DNA of 64,000 bases, from positions 1 through 64,000 of the forward strand of contig PNKH01000018.1 of the NCBI GenBank assembly GCA_013822345.1. Direction: 5' to 3'. Source of the DNA: Isosphaera sp. (GTDB lineage Bacteria; Planctomycetota; Planctomycetia; Gemmatales; Gemmataceae). This document shows, one piece after another, positions 8,897-18,210 of the stretch. Under the pieces are notes generated by a model, which saw nothing but the letters and a program-made list of their open reading frames with translations, was not told the origin of the DNA and made no database searches. How positions within the stretch are numbered: position 1 is the stretch's first letter; every line of letters begins with the position of its first letter. Both the position numbers and the translations under genes were made by a program.

Positions 8897-9834
8897 GGGG
8901 TCCCCCCGGTCGGCGGGCTGGTCTGGGCGGCGAGCCCGGCCGCGGCGGCCGCCCGCCGCTCCCGGCGGAGGGCGACGAATACCCCGGTCCCGAGCGCCAG
9001 CAGGGTCAGGACGGCGGCCGCCTGCATCGCCCGGCGGATGTTCAGCGAGTACCCCTGGCCGTCGAACCGGTAGCAGGTCAGGGTGATCTGGTCGGCCAGC
9101 GACCCGATCTTCCCGTCCGACGCCTCGACCAGCGCCAGCCGGAGCGTCTGGTACGTTGGGGCCTTCACCGGCCGGCCGGCCGGGTCGAGCGGGCGGTTGG
9201 GGTCCGGGTCGTCGTCGTCGTACCCGATCCCGAGGAAGTACCGCGACACCTTCCCCTCCGGGGTCAGGATGACGATCCCGCTCGGGTGGTTGTACTCCTT
9301 GAACGCCTTGTCGAACTCGTACCGATACCCGACCGAGGCGAGCAGCTCGCCGATCGCCTCCTTCTTCCCGGTCAGGAACCGCCACCCGGCGTCCGCCCCG
9401 GGTCGGCCGTACTCCGCCACGTAGGCCGCCTTCTTCTTCGCCCCGAGGTCGGCGTGCTCCTTCGGGTCCATGCTCACCGTCACCACGTTGAACGTGGCCC
9501 CGACGTCGAACCCGGCCGGGAACGCCCGCATCCCGTCGAGCAGCCCGTTCAGCACCTTGGTGCAGAGCATCGGGCAGCGGAAGTAGACCGGGACCAGGAT
9601 CGTCACCCTCCCGCCCATCGCCTGGCGGAGGGTGACCGGCTGCTCCGACTCGTCCCGGAACACCAGGTCGAGGTTCAGTTGGGTGCCGCGCTTCGACTGG
9701 TCGATCCCGACGTTCAGGTCGGCCGGCATGTCGGTCATGGCCGACCCGCCGGCCGGGAGTCCGGTCGGGTTGGCACCGGCCGGCCCGGCCAGGCAGGCGA
9801 GGGCGACGACGGCGGCGAGCAAGCGGGTCGTCAC
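8893..9834 (-). CDS. SCO1/SenC-family protein with C-terminal membrane helix
   Basis: This 313-residue protein has a signal peptide (residues 1-21, ending AGPAGA), a SCO/thioredoxin-like domain with copper-site cysteines in [10 protein letters not shown] (Cys87 and Cys91) and a His in [15 protein letters not shown] single C-terminal helix, [20 protein letters not shown], suggests anchoring with the domain outside the membrane. The start is GTG at 9834, overlapping the upstream TGA (GTGA). Its place directly before ctaC suggests copper delivery to CuA. An acidic DDDDPDPN stretch before a proline-rich loop is an unusual insertion compared with short SCO proteins. Confidence 0.9.
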   Translation of the reverse strand: MTTRLLAAVVALACLAGPAGANPTGLPAGGSAMTDMPADLNVGIDQSKRGTQLNLDLVFRDESEQPVTLRQAMGGRVTILVPVYFRCPMLCTKVLNGLLDGMRAFPAGFDVGATFNVVTVSMDPKEHADLGAKKKAAYVAEYGRPGADAGWRFLTGKKEAIGELLASVGYRYEFDKAFKEYNHPSGIVILTPEGKVSRYFLGIGYDDDDPDPNRPLDPAGRPVKAPTYQTLRLALVEASDGKIGSLADQITLTCYRFDGQGYSLNIRRAMQAAAVLTLLALGTGVFVALRRERRAAAAAGLAAQTSPPTGGTP

Positions 9835-10616
9835 TTCTTGCCCTCCTCCTTCTTGGGCGGGACCGGGCCGTCCTTCTTCTCCTCCTTCTTCGGATCGTCC
9901 TTCTTCGGCGGGGGCGGGCCCTTCGGGGCCGCGCCGGCCGGCAGTTGCGGGACGATCACCACCGCGTCGTGCGCCCCGCGGCCGGCGTTCGCGGCCAGCG
10001 GGGTGGTCGCCCACGTCGGCGGGGGCGACTGCCCGTCCTTCGCCGCCGCCGGGAACCACTTCGGGTCCGCCGCCGCCATCACCCGGTCGATCGGGACGCG
10101 GCCGTCCCCGGTGCGGTACAGCTCCGGGGTGCGGGCCGGGTCGGCGTGGATGTCCTCCGGGTGGAGGTACGCCGGGTTGGTCCCCGGCACCTCCGGGCGG
10201 GTGATCGCCCGGGCGTCCCCGTCCCGGACGCGGAGGCCGTCGTTCCGCGGCCGGTCCACCTCGCTGCCGTGCTGGATCCGCTGCATCCGCTCCGCCAGCG
10301 GGGCCCGGTTCCGCTCGGCCGCCTGCGGGTTGGCGGTCGGGTTGGCCGGCCCGCTGGTGAAGTACGCGAACAGGGCGGTGGTGGTGCCGAAGGCGATCAC
10401 GAACACCGCCACCACGATCACCGGGACGCTCACCACGCTCCGGGTGTCGTACCCGTCCGGCTCGTACCCGGCCTTCAGCGCCTCGGCGGTCGGCCCGCCG
10501 ATCCCGTCGTGGTCGTCCGGCTTCGACCCGTCGGCGATCCCCTCCGTCCCGCCGACGTGCGGGATCTCGCGGGGCTGGCTCGGGCCCGGGCCGTACGGCG
10601 GGTCAGTGGTGGCCAT
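9831..10616 (-). CDS. Single-helix protein of unknown function in the ACIII cluster
   Basis: I do not recognise this 261-residue protein. A Pro/Gly-rich N-terminus of about 58 residues precedes one hydrophobic helix, VVSVPVIVVAVFVIAFGTTT. The following portion has Arg-rich stretches and a segment (residues about 150-200) with EDIHADPARTPELYRTGDGR and VPIDRVMAAADPKWF, and the last 40 residues are a Lys/Pro/Glu tail (PPPPKKDDPKKEEKK). Its position between actF and the SCO gene, overlapping actF by 14 bases, suggests a role in assembling or joining ACIII and the oxidase. No cofactor motif is visible. The segment resembles proteins seen between act and cta genes in other planctomycetes, but that is from memory only. 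Confidence 0.7.
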   Translation of the reverse strand: MATTDPPYGPGPSQPREIPHVGGTEGIADGSKPDDHDGIGGPTAEALKAGYEPDGYDTRSVVSVPVIVVAVFVIAFGTTTALFAYFTSGPANPTANPQAAERNRAPLAERMQRIQHGSEVDRPRNDGLRVRDGDARAITRPEVPGTNPAYLHPEDIHADPARTPELYRTGDGRVPIDRVMAAADPKWFPAAAKDGQSPPPTWATTPLAANAGRGAHDAVVIVPQLPAGAAPKGPPPPKKDDPKKEEKKDGPVPPKKEEGKK

Positions 10617-11997
10617 GGTCGTGCCCCTCCGGCAGGAGGTACGTCTCGTCCGTCGGCAGGATCGGACGCTGCCGCAGTTGGTGGAAGAAGAACAGCCCCC
10701 ACACCCCGCCGACCGCCAGGATCGCCCCGACGTCCATCAGCCAGGGCGGGACCGACCCGGAGAACGGCGCGAACGGGGCCAGCCACCACACCACGTCGAT
10801 CGCGCAGATCACCAGCAAATAGGTCGCCACCCCACGGAGCCGGTTCGGCTTCGACTTGATGTCCCGGAACAGGAGCAGCAGGAACGGTACGGCGAAGTGG
10901 AACACGCACAGCGCCGCCGACACGTACCACCACCCGCCGGCCGACCGCTTCAGGTAGAACGGGATCTCCTCCGGCAGGTTCCCGATCCAGATCAGCATGT
11001 ACTGGGAGAACGAGGTGTACGACCAGAACATGGTGAACGCCAGGAGCAGCGTCCCCATGTCGAGCAGGAACTTCTGCCGGACCACGGTGCTGACCGGCGG
11101 CTTCCACACGACCAGCAGGAACAGGGCCAGGCACAGGGCGTAGCAGGTGAGGAACTGGTTCACCGCGAAGATCACGGGGAACATGGTCGAGGACCACGCC
11201 GGCTCGACCGACATCACCCACTGGGTCGACCCGACGGTGATGGTCAGCGCGAAGACGATCAGCCCGGGGCCGCCGAGCTTGTTCAGCTTGTCCAGGTACC
11301 GGTCGACGGTCGCCCGGTCGCCCTGGGCCTGCCGGGCCCACCCGTTCAGCACCGTGATCATCGTCCCCCAGATGGCGAACAGGACGACCCCGACCCCGAC
11401 GAACGCCTTCGGCGAGAGGAACGACAGCGTCCCCCGCTCGCGGGCCTCCCGCTCGTGGTGGACCGCCTTCTCGACCATCACCCGGCTGCCGGCCAGCGCC
11501 TGCCCGTGCTTGTCCGCGGCGGCCACCCCGGCGTTCGGGTTGGCGTCGGCCGGGGCGGTGTGGACGGCGTACGGGTCGGTCCACCAGTACGGGGAGAAGT
11601 CCTTGCTGAAGGTGGACGCGGCGAGCGGGACGAACAGCAGGGCGAGGAGCACCCACGTCCGGCTGGCGGCCTCCAGGAACCGGCGCAGCAGCCGGGCCCA
11701 GGAGGTCTTGGCCAGGTAGCCGATGAGGAGCAGGGCCATCGCCCCGATCGGCAGGCTGAGCCAGTACGTGTACCCGGTCAGGTAGGCGGACGCGAACCGC
11801 TGCTTGGCCGCGTGCGCCTCGGCCTCGTCGTGGGCCGCCGACAGGTTCGCCAGCCCGACCCCGAGGTACAGGGCGGCGCCGGCGGCGGCGGCGACGAGGG
11901 CGGCGAACCGCGGCCCGGACCAGTCGATCCGGTTCGGGTCCGGGGGCGGGCCGTCGGGCCCGCCGGCCGGCGGGGGGGCGGTCGGGTCGGTGCTCAC
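10603..11997 (-). CDS. actF: Alternative complex III membrane subunit ActF
   Basis: This 464-residue polytopic protein is one of the two large quinol-side membrane subunits of ACIII, related to NrfD-type proteins and to ActC. About ten hydrophobic helices are visible, for example FVGVGVVLFAIWGTMITVLN and LLLAFTMFWSYTSFSQYML. The latter, with IWIGNLPEEIPFYLKR after it, is strongly conserved in ActF. The start is GTG at 11997, overlapping the actE TGA by four bases (GTGA). The C-terminus ends in a His-rich EGHDHGHH. Confidence 0.92.
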   Translation of the reverse strand: MSTDPTAPPPAGGPDGPPPDPNRIDWSGPRFAALVAAAAGAALYLGVGLANLSAAHDEAEAHAAKQRFASAYLTGYTYWLSLPIGAMALLLIGYLAKTSWARLLRRFLEAASRTWVLLALLFVPLAASTFSKDFSPYWWTDPYAVHTAPADANPNAGVAAADKHGQALAGSRVMVEKAVHHEREARERGTLSFLSPKAFVGVGVVLFAIWGTMITVLNGWARQAQGDRATVDRYLDKLNKLGGPGLIVFALTITVGSTQWVMSVEPAWSSTMFPVIFAVNQFLTCYALCLALFLLVVWKPPVSTVVRQKFLLDMGTLLLAFTMFWSYTSFSQYMLIWIGNLPEEIPFYLKRSAGGWWYVSAALCVFHFAVPFLLLLFRDIKSKPNRLRGVATYLLVICAIDVVWWLAPFAPFSGSVPPWLMDVGAILAVGGVWGLFFFHQLRQRPILPTDETYLLPEGHDHGHH

Positions 11998-12776
11998 GGC
12001 TTCCCTCCCGCCGCCGCGGCGGCGGGCTCGTGTTGGCTGTACTGGAGGGCCCGGACGTAGGCGACGATCCGCCACCGGTCGGCCGGGCCGATCTGGGCCG
12101 AGTAGTTCGGCATCCCGCCGTACCCCTTGGCGATCACCTCGTAGATGTACCCGACCGGCACCTCCCGCATCGGGACCGAGATCCCCCACAGGGCGTACCC
12201 GCGGGAGTACCCGAGCGGCGACGCCGGGGCGTTCCGCTTGCTCTCGTCCAGCTCCTTGTCGCCGACCCGGGCGGTGTGGAACGAGGTCGGCAGCAGGTAC
12301 CCGCGCTCCCAGATCTTCCCCTGCCCGTTGCCGAGCGGGCCGTGGCAGACGGCGCAGTAGATGGTGTACCGGTCCCGCCCGCGGTCGAGGTCGTCCGGGG
12401 TGACCGGGAACGGGTACGTCTCGGCGAACACCTTCGGGTTCCCGGCGACCCGCTGGTCGAACCGGGGGACGCCGAACGTGGCGTCGCGGTTCTCGACCGG
12501 GGTCGGGGCGGCCAGGTCGACGACCGGGTTCGCCCGCCGGGCGTAGATCCGGCCCCACTCCTCGCGGGTCAGCCCGGTGGCCAGCGGGTCGGACTCCAGG
12601 TGCTGGGCCCGGTGGATCACCCCGCGCTCCAGCGGCCGGGCCGACCGCCCGTCGGCGAAGAACTCGCTCGGCTCGTACGGCCGGTAGTACGGCTGGTCGG
12701 CCATCTGCTGCCGGCAGCCGGTGGCGGCGGCCAGGCCGAGGGCGACGGCGGCCAGTGTGCGTCGTCGGTCACTCAT
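11994..12776 (-). CDS. actE: Alternative complex III monoheme cytochrome c ActE
   Basis: This 260-residue protein has a lipoprotein-type signal ending AAATGC, so it is probably anchored by lipid outside the membrane. A single heme c site, CAVCH, lies near residue 142, followed by GPLGNGQGK. The motif GYGGMPNYSAQI contains the probable axial Met. In ACIII the ActE heme takes electrons from ActA and passes them to the oxidase. The ATG at 12776 overlaps actD by eight bases. Confidence 0.92.
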   Translation of the reverse strand: MSDRRRTLAAVALGLAAATGCRQQMADQPYYRPYEPSEFFADGRSARPLERGVIHRAQHLESDPLATGLTREEWGRIYARRANPVVDLAAPTPVENRDATFGVPRFDQRVAGNPKVFAETYPFPVTPDDLDRGRDRYTIYCAVCHGPLGNGQGKIWERGYLLPTSFHTARVGDKELDESKRNAPASPLGYSRGYALWGISVPMREVPVGYIYEVIAKGYGGMPNYSAQIGPADRWRIVAYVRALQYSQHEPAAAAAGGKP

Positions 12777-13326
12777 CGAGCACCTCCTCGACCGACGCCG
12801 GGTTGAGGCCGTTCAGGAAGGCGCGGGTGGCGGCCGGGTCGTAGTTCGGGTCGTCGGCCTCGATGCAGACGAAGAACCGGTCCCGGGTCGCCCGGTCGAA
12901 CGCCTTGGAGTTGAACAGCGGGTGGTGGTACCGCGGCAGCCCGCAGATGGCGATCAGGGCGAACAGCCCGGTCAGGGCGGTGGTCAGGACCATCATCTCG
13001 AACGTGATCGGGACGAACGACGGCCAGCTCAGGTACGGCCGCCCGCCGACGTTCAGCGAGTACCCGTAGGCGTTCAGGTAGTACTGCATGAAGAACCCGG
13101 CGCAGGCCCCGGTCAGCCCGCCCAGGAACATCACCGGCCCCATCTCCGACTTCGGGAAGTTCAGGGCGTCGGCCGCCTCCCCGACGGGGTAGGGGCTGTA
13201 CGCGTCCAGCCGGGTGTACCCGGCCTCCCGGGCCTTGTACGTGGCGGCCACCATCGCGTCGGCCGTCTCGAACTCGGCGAGCAGGCCGTACGGCCGCGGG
13301 CCGGCCGGGGCGTCGGGGGTGCTCAT
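12769..13326 (-). CDS. actD: Alternative complex III subunit ActD (DUF3341)
   Basis: This 185-residue protein matches ActD. The N-terminal cytoplasmic part starts with YGLLAEFETADAMVAATYKA and continues with a conserved DAYSPYPV. Two membrane helices follow, GPVMFLGGLTGACAGFFMQY and MMVLTTALTGLFALIAICGL. ActD has no cofactor and helps hold ActC and ActF together. The ATG at 13326 overlaps the actC stop by four bases. Confidence 0.93.
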   Translation of the reverse strand: MSTPDAPAGPRPYGLLAEFETADAMVAATYKAREAGYTRLDAYSPYPVGEAADALNFPKSEMGPVMFLGGLTGACAGFFMQYYLNAYGYSLNVGGRPYLSWPSFVPITFEMMVLTTALTGLFALIAICGLPRYHHPLFNSKAFDRATRDRFFVCIEADDPNYDPAATRAFLNGLNPASVEEVLDE

Positions 13327-14747
13327 GGGGCGTTCTCCATGATCGAGTGCCCGCCGCCGCCGCCCTGCTTCTTCGGCAGGAGTTCGCGCATCTCGGTGAT
13401 CGAGATCATCGGCAGGTAGCGGATGAACAGGAAGAACAGGGTGAGGAACAGGCCCATGGACCCGATCATGGTCGCGTAGTCCCACACCGTCGGGGCGTAC
13501 CGGCCCCAGCTGCTCGGCACGTAGTCGCGGCTCAGGGTGATCACGATCACGTACCGCTCGAACCACATCCCGATCAGCACCGAGATGCAGATCAGCTCGA
13601 GCCAGAACGCGCTGCGGCGGATCCGCTTCGACCACAGGAAGGTGAGCGGGAACACGCAGTTGGTGAAGATCAGGATCCAGTACGACCAGGCGTAGGGCCC
13701 GAACATCCGCTGGAGGGTCGTCCCCCACTCGTAGAGCGAGTGCCCGTACCACGCCATCCAGAACTCGCTCACGTACCCGTAGGTGACGAGGAACCCGGTC
13801 GCCAGCATCACCTTCGCCATCACGTCGATGTGGTGGTCGGTGAGGATGTGCTCGAGCTTGTACCACCGGCGGATCGGGATCGCCAGCGCCACCACCATCG
13901 CGAACCCGGAGTAGATCGCCCCGGCCACGAAGAACGGCGGGAAGATCGTCGCGTGCCACAGCGGCACGATCGACACCGCGAAGTCGAACGACACGACGGT
14001 GTGGACCGACAGCACCAGCGGCGTCGAGATGCCGCCGAGGATCAGGTACACCTTCTCGTACCGCCGCCAGTGGATCGCCGACCCGCGCCACCCGAGGGCC
14101 AGGATGCCGTAGAAGATCCGCTGCCACCGCTTCTGGGCCGCGTCCCGCAGGGCCGCGAGGTCCGGCACCAGGCCGAGATACCAGAACACCAGCGAGACGG
14201 TGAAGTACGTGGTGACCGCGAACACGTCCCAGGTGAGCGGGCTGCGGAACTGCGGCCACATCCCGGCGACGTTCGGGAACGGGTACAGCCAGTAGAAGAA
14301 GTACGGCCGGCCCATGTGCAGGAGCGGGAACAGCCCGGCGCACATGACGGCGAAGATCGTCATCGCCTCCGAGAAGCGGTTGATCGAGGTCCGCCACTTC
14401 TGGTGCATCAGCAGGAGGATCGCGGAGATCAGGGTGCCGGCGTGGCCGATCCCGATCCACCACACGAAGTTGATGATCGCGAAGCCCCAGGCGACGGGCA
14501 TGTCGATGCCCCAGATCCCGACGCCCATGTACAGCAGCCAGATCACGGCGACGCCGAGGATCTGGAGCATCGCGAACCCGGCCAGGAACCCGATCCACCA
14601 CCCGCGCGGGTGCTTCCCGGCCAGGACGACCCCGCCGATCGCGTCGCCGATCGAGACGAGCGTGTGCTTGTTCTCGACCAGCGGGATCATCTCCGGCTCG
14701 AGCGGCCGGTCGTCCGCGTGGGTCGTCGGGAGGTCCGCGGTCGCCAC
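13323..14747 (-). CDS. actC: Alternative complex III quinol-binding subunit ActC (NrfD family)
   Basis: This 474-residue polytopic protein is the NrfD-like subunit thought to bind and oxidise quinol next to the ActB iron-sulfur domain. Conserved stretches include WWIGFLAGFAMLQILGVAVI, WWIGIGHAGTLISAILLLMH and PLLHMGRPYFFYWLYPFPN. The start is GTG at 14747, one base after the actB stop; no ATG gives the full conserved N-terminus. The C-terminus is glycine-rich (KKQGGGGGHS). Confidence 0.94.
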   Translation of the reverse strand: MATADLPTTHADDRPLEPEMIPLVENKHTLVSIGDAIGGVVLAGKHPRGWWIGFLAGFAMLQILGVAVIWLLYMGVGIWGIDMPVAWGFAIINFVWWIGIGHAGTLISAILLLMHQKWRTSINRFSEAMTIFAVMCAGLFPLLHMGRPYFFYWLYPFPNVAGMWPQFRSPLTWDVFAVTTYFTVSLVFWYLGLVPDLAALRDAAQKRWQRIFYGILALGWRGSAIHWRRYEKVYLILGGISTPLVLSVHTVVSFDFAVSIVPLWHATIFPPFFVAGAIYSGFAMVVALAIPIRRWYKLEHILTDHHIDVMAKVMLATGFLVTYGYVSEFWMAWYGHSLYEWGTTLQRMFGPYAWSYWILIFTNCVFPLTFLWSKRIRRSAFWLELICISVLIGMWFERYVIVITLSRDYVPSSWGRYAPTVWDYATMIGSMGLFLTLFFLFIRYLPMISITEMRELLPKKQGGGGGHSIMENAP

Positions 14748-14748
14748 G

Positions 14749-17700
14749 TCAGGCCCCCTTCGGCATGGCGGGGTTCGGGTTCCGGACGACCGCCAGGTGG
14801 GTCAGCCGGGGCATCGTGTTCAGCTCGGCCAGCAGGCCGTAGTTGTGCGGCTCGCGCTTCCACTCCGCGACCGCGCTCTCCGGGTCGCCGATGTCCCCGA
14901 AGACGATCGCCCCGGACGGGCAGGCCGACTGGCAGGCGGTCAGCACCTCGCCGTCCCGGACCCGGCGGAACTCCCGCTCGGCCACGATCTCGGCCCCGCG
15001 GAGCCGCTGGACGCAGAACGTACACTTCTCCATCACCCCGCGGCTGCGGACCGTCACGTCCGGGTTCCGGCCGAGGTTCAGGGTGCTGAACGAGAAGTCC
15101 TGGTACTGGAGGAAGTTGAACCGGCGGACCTTGTACGGGCAGTTGTTCGAGCAGTACCGGGTGCCGACGCACCGGTTGTACACCATGTCGTTGAGGCCGT
15201 CGTAGGAGTGGACCGTCGCCCCGACCGGGCAGACGACCTCGCACGGCGCCTTCTCGCAGTGGACGCACGCCAGCGGCTGGAACAGCGTCTTCAGGGACGC
15301 CGCGTCGTCCGGGCTCCCCTCGTAGTACCGGTCGACCCGGATCCAGTGCATCGCCCGGCCCTTGGTCACCTGGTCCTTGCCGACCACCGGGATGTTGTTC
15401 TCCCCCTGGCAGGCGACGACGCACGCCGAGCACCCGGTGCAGGCGCTCAGGTCGATCGCCATGCCCCACCGCCGGGCCTGGCCGTTCTTGACCAGCTTGT
15501 CCCACCCCGGGACGAGGGCCTCGTTGTCCTTGTACATGGTCAGCGGGTGGAGCCGACCGTCGTGCCCCTCGTGCCCGTCGTGCTTGCCGTTCTTCTCGTG
15601 CTTCCCGTTCTTCTCGTCCTTGCCGTGGGAGTGGCCGTGGCTGTGGCCGCCCTTCGGGCCGGGGACGTTCTCGTTGATCAGGTCGGTCTCGCCGGCCGCC
15701 GTCGGCGGGATCTTGGCGAACGACGGGTTGTTCTTGTACAGGGCGATGTCGCCGTACCGGACCGGCTTGCGGTCCCACTCGTGCCCGGTCACCACGTCCT
15801 TCTGCCGCATCGACCACTGGCCCTGGGTGCAGGCCAGGAAGTAGGTGTCCTTGGTCGACGTGGCGGCCAGGCCGGCGGCGAACCACGGGGCGTCGGAGGT
15901 CCGCAGGGCGTAGGCGTTGAACCCGCGGACCGGGTCCCCGGCGGCGTTCGGCTCGGCCGGGGTGGTGCTCACGTTCCCGGCCCGCGGCCGGCCGTACCCG
16001 AGGTGGACGGTCACCACCCCGTCCGGGTGGCCGGGTAGGACCCACGCCGGGGCCCGCACCGCCCGCCCGTTGAGCTTCAGCTCCAGGACCGTCACCTCGG
16101 CCCGGCCGTGCTCCCCGCCGGTCCACCGGAACGTCTTGTCGACCGACAGCCTGGCGGCCGTCTTCGGGCTGACGAACGCGGCGTTGTCCCAGGTCAGCTT
16201 GGTGACCGGCTTCGGCACCTCCTGGAGCCAGCCGTTGTTCGCGTACCGGCCGTCGTACAGGGTCGGGTCGGGGCGGAAGGCGATCTCGTAGGCGTCGCCG
16301 GACGCCGGGGCGGCGGGGGCCGGGAGCCCTTCGGCCCAGTTCGGGGCGAGGTCCGGGGCCTTGCCGGAGACGGGGCGGGTGCCGTCGACGAACCCGGACC
16401 GCACCGCCTGCTGCCAGAACACCTCGAACGTCTCCGGGGCGGTGAACCCGGGGAACGTCTTCCTCACCTCGTCGGTCTTCTCCCAGTACGCCCGGACGAT
16501 GTCGTGCCCCTCGCGCGGCCGGCGGGCGACCGGGCCGCCGGGCGGGGCGGTGTCGGCTGCCCCGAGGACGGCGGACAGGAACTCGATCGCCGACACGCCC
16601 TGGAACAGCGGGGCGATGAGCGGCTGCTGGACGGTGGCGGTGCCGTCGTGCCCGCGGACATCGCCCCACGCCTCCAGGTAGTGGGCCTCGTTCAGGTGCC
16701 AGTGGCAGAGCACCCCGGTCTCGTCGACGTGGGTGCCGAGGTGGAGGGTGAACGGGACCCGCTTGACCGCGTCGGCGAACAGCACGTCGGCCGGGGCGGT
16801 GTACGCCGGGTTCGACCCGAACACGAGGAGCAGGTCGACCTGGCCGGCGGCCATCTCCTCGGTCAGCTTCTTCAGGTCGACGACCTTGTCGTCCGGCCGG
16901 GCGGCGACAGGGGCGGAGTAGAAGACCGTCTGCCCGGCGTTCCCCAGGGCGGCGTTGACCGCGGCGACGAGGGCGTGGACCGAGGCCGGCTGGTGGTCGC
17001 CGGCGACCACCACCGACTTGCCCTTGTGCTCGGCGAGGTCGTCGGCGAGCGGGGCGAGCCACGGGTGGTTGTCGAACTCCGCCCCGCCGGCCGGGGCGCC
17101 GGCGACGCCGAGCTTCCGGGCCAGCGCCCGGGCGAACGCCTCGACCTGGCTGCTCGGCAGGGCGAGCCGGTGCTCGGCGACCGACCCGGTCGGGGTCGGC
17201 ATCCCCTCGACGACGTAGAGACGGTTCAGCCGGTCGGCGGTGACGTACTTGGCCTTATCGTCTGCGTCGAGGTGCTTGATGAAGTCCTCAGTGCGGAGCC
17301 GACGACGGGTGGCGAAGTCGCGGCTGTACCGGGTGGAGCCCGGCCCGCAGGTGAGGAAGTCGGCGTCGAGGGACAGGACCACGTCGGCCTTGGCGAAGTC
17401 GTAGGTGACGGTCCGCGGCGAGCCGAACGCCTTGCGGGTCCCCTCGCGGACCCCGTCACCGGCGGCCGGCTCGTGCTGCGCCCACCGGGCCTGCGGGAAC
17501 GCGGCGAGCAGCTCGCCGAGGAGGGCGGCGAGCGTCGGCGAGGTGACCGTCCCGGTCAGGAAGCGGAGCCGGACGTTCGCCTTCGGCCGGCCCTGGGAGT
17601 CGAACAGGAGCTTGCGGACGGCGGCGACGGCCTCCTCGACCGGGGCCGGCTGGCCGCGGTGGGTGACCTGGCGGGACCGGTCCGGGTCGTACAGGTCGAG

Positions 17701-18132
17701 GACGGACGCGAGGGCGAGGAGGCCGGCCCCGCCGCGGCTCGACGGGTGGTCCGGGTTCCCCTCGACCTTGACCGGCCGGCCCTCGTGGCTGCGGACGAGG
17801 ACGCCCTCGCCGTACCCGCCGACCGGGCAGGCCGAGGCGAAGAACAGCGGGACCCCGGGCTGGACCTGGTCGGGCTGGACGGTGTACGGCAGGATCTGCC
17901 GCTGGGCGGCCGGGCGGAGGTTGCACCCGGCCCCGGTGGACAGGGCGATCGACGCCCCCATCAGCCCGAGGAACCGGCGGCGGCTGACCGGGTCGGCGAA
18001 CTCGGCCGCGTCCTCCGGGAACTCGTTGGCGACGGCGGCGAGGAACTCGGGGCTGCCGAGGTACTCGTCCATCCCCTGCCACTGGGCGGGCGGGGTGTGG
18101 GCGGTCGCGGCGTCCGTGGTGTCGAACTTCAT
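14749..18132 (-). CDS. actB: Alternative complex III subunit ActB, molybdopterin-oxidoreductase-like and Fe-S fusion
   Basis: This 1127-residue protein carries a Tat motif, SRRRFLGLMGA, at residues 50-60. Residues about 90-780 form the molybdopterin-oxidoreductase-like region, which in characterised ACIII holds no molybdenum. The C-terminal domain has four cysteine groups for iron-sulfur clusters: CTGCSACVVAC, CVHCEKAPCEVVCP, CVGTRYCSNNCP, and CTFC with CQSACP. These would carry electrons from quinol at ActC to the ActA hemes. I chose ATG 18132 because GAGG stands six bases upstream; a GTG at 18159 would only add ten residues. An unusual His/Lys/Gly-rich insert (residues about 824-857, including GGHSHGHSHGKDEKNGKHE) lies just before the Fe-S domain. 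Confidence 0.95.
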   Translation of the reverse strand: MKFDTTDAATAHTPPAQWQGMDEYLGSPEFLAAVANEFPEDAAEFADPVSRRRFLGLMGASIALSTGAGCNLRPAAQRQILPYTVQPDQVQPGVPLFFASACPVGGYGEGVLVRSHEGRPVKVEGNPDHPSSRGGAGLLALASVLDLYDPDRSRQVTHRGQPAPVEEAVAAVRKLLFDSQGRPKANVRLRFLTGTVTSPTLAALLGELLAAFPQARWAQHEPAAGDGVREGTRKAFGSPRTVTYDFAKADVVLSLDADFLTCGPGSTRYSRDFATRRRLRTEDFIKHLDADDKAKYVTADRLNRLYVVEGMPTPTGSVAEHRLALPSSQVEAFARALARKLGVAGAPAGGAEFDNHPWLAPLADDLAEHKGKSVVVAGDHQPASVHALVAAVNAALGNAGQTVFYSAPVAARPDDKVVDLKKLTEEMAAGQVDLLLVFGSNPAYTAPADVLFADAVKRVPFTLHLGTHVDETGVLCHWHLNEAHYLEAWGDVRGHDGTATVQQPLIAPLFQGVSAIEFLSAVLGAADTAPPGGPVARRPREGHDIVRAYWEKTDEVRKTFPGFTAPETFEVFWQQAVRSGFVDGTRPVSGKAPDLAPNWAEGLPAPAAPASGDAYEIAFRPDPTLYDGRYANNGWLQEVPKPVTKLTWDNAAFVSPKTAARLSVDKTFRWTGGEHGRAEVTVLELKLNGRAVRAPAWVLPGHPDGVVTVHLGYGRPRAGNVSTTPAEPNAAGDPVRGFNAYALRTSDAPWFAAGLAATSTKDTYFLACTQGQWSMRQKDVVTGHEWDRKPVRYGDIALYKNNPSFAKIPPTAAGETDLINENVPGPKGGHSHGHSHGKDEKNGKHEKNGKHDGHEGHDGRLHPLTMYKDNEALVPGWDKLVKNGQARRWGMAIDLSACTGCSACVVACQGENNIPVVGKDQVTKGRAMHWIRVDRYYEGSPDDAASLKTLFQPLACVHCEKAPCEVVCPVGATVHSYDGLNDMVYNRCVGTRYCSNNCPYKVRRFNFLQYQDFSFSTLNLGRNPDVTVRSRGVMEKCTFCVQRLRGAEIVAEREFRRVRDGEVLTACQSACPSGAIVFGDIGDPESAVAEWKREPHNYGLLAELNTMPRLTHLAVVRNPNPAMPKGA

Positions 18133-18150
18133 CGCAACCTCAGGTCGCAC

Positions 18151-18204
18151 GTGGGGCACGCACCGTCTGCCGACTCCCGACCCGGCACGCCGCGCGTGCC
18201 CTCC
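18151..18204. repeat. Imperfect inverted repeat in the actA-actB spacer
   Basis: GTGGGGCACGCACCGTCTGC at the left pairs imperfectly with sequence ending in CGCGCGTGCCCTCC at the right, around a ten-base loop. Its sequence resembles the perfect palindrome at 27183-27240, which also has GGGCACGCACCG. It fills one of the few gaps in the operon and may modulate transcription past actA or be an eroded repeat copy. Confidence 0.45.
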
Positions 18205-18210
18205 GGCCCG

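Noticed and set aside
14749-18132. ActB as a true molybdenum enzyme, such as a formate dehydrogenase or nitrate reductase
   Set aside because: The neighbouring actA and actC-F genes and the fused Fe-S domain fit alternative complex III, in which this subunit is known to have no molybdenum cofactor.
18157-18159. GTG as the start of actB, ten residues upstream
   Set aside because: The ATG at 18132 has GAGG six bases upstream, and the extra residues overlap the spacer repeat.
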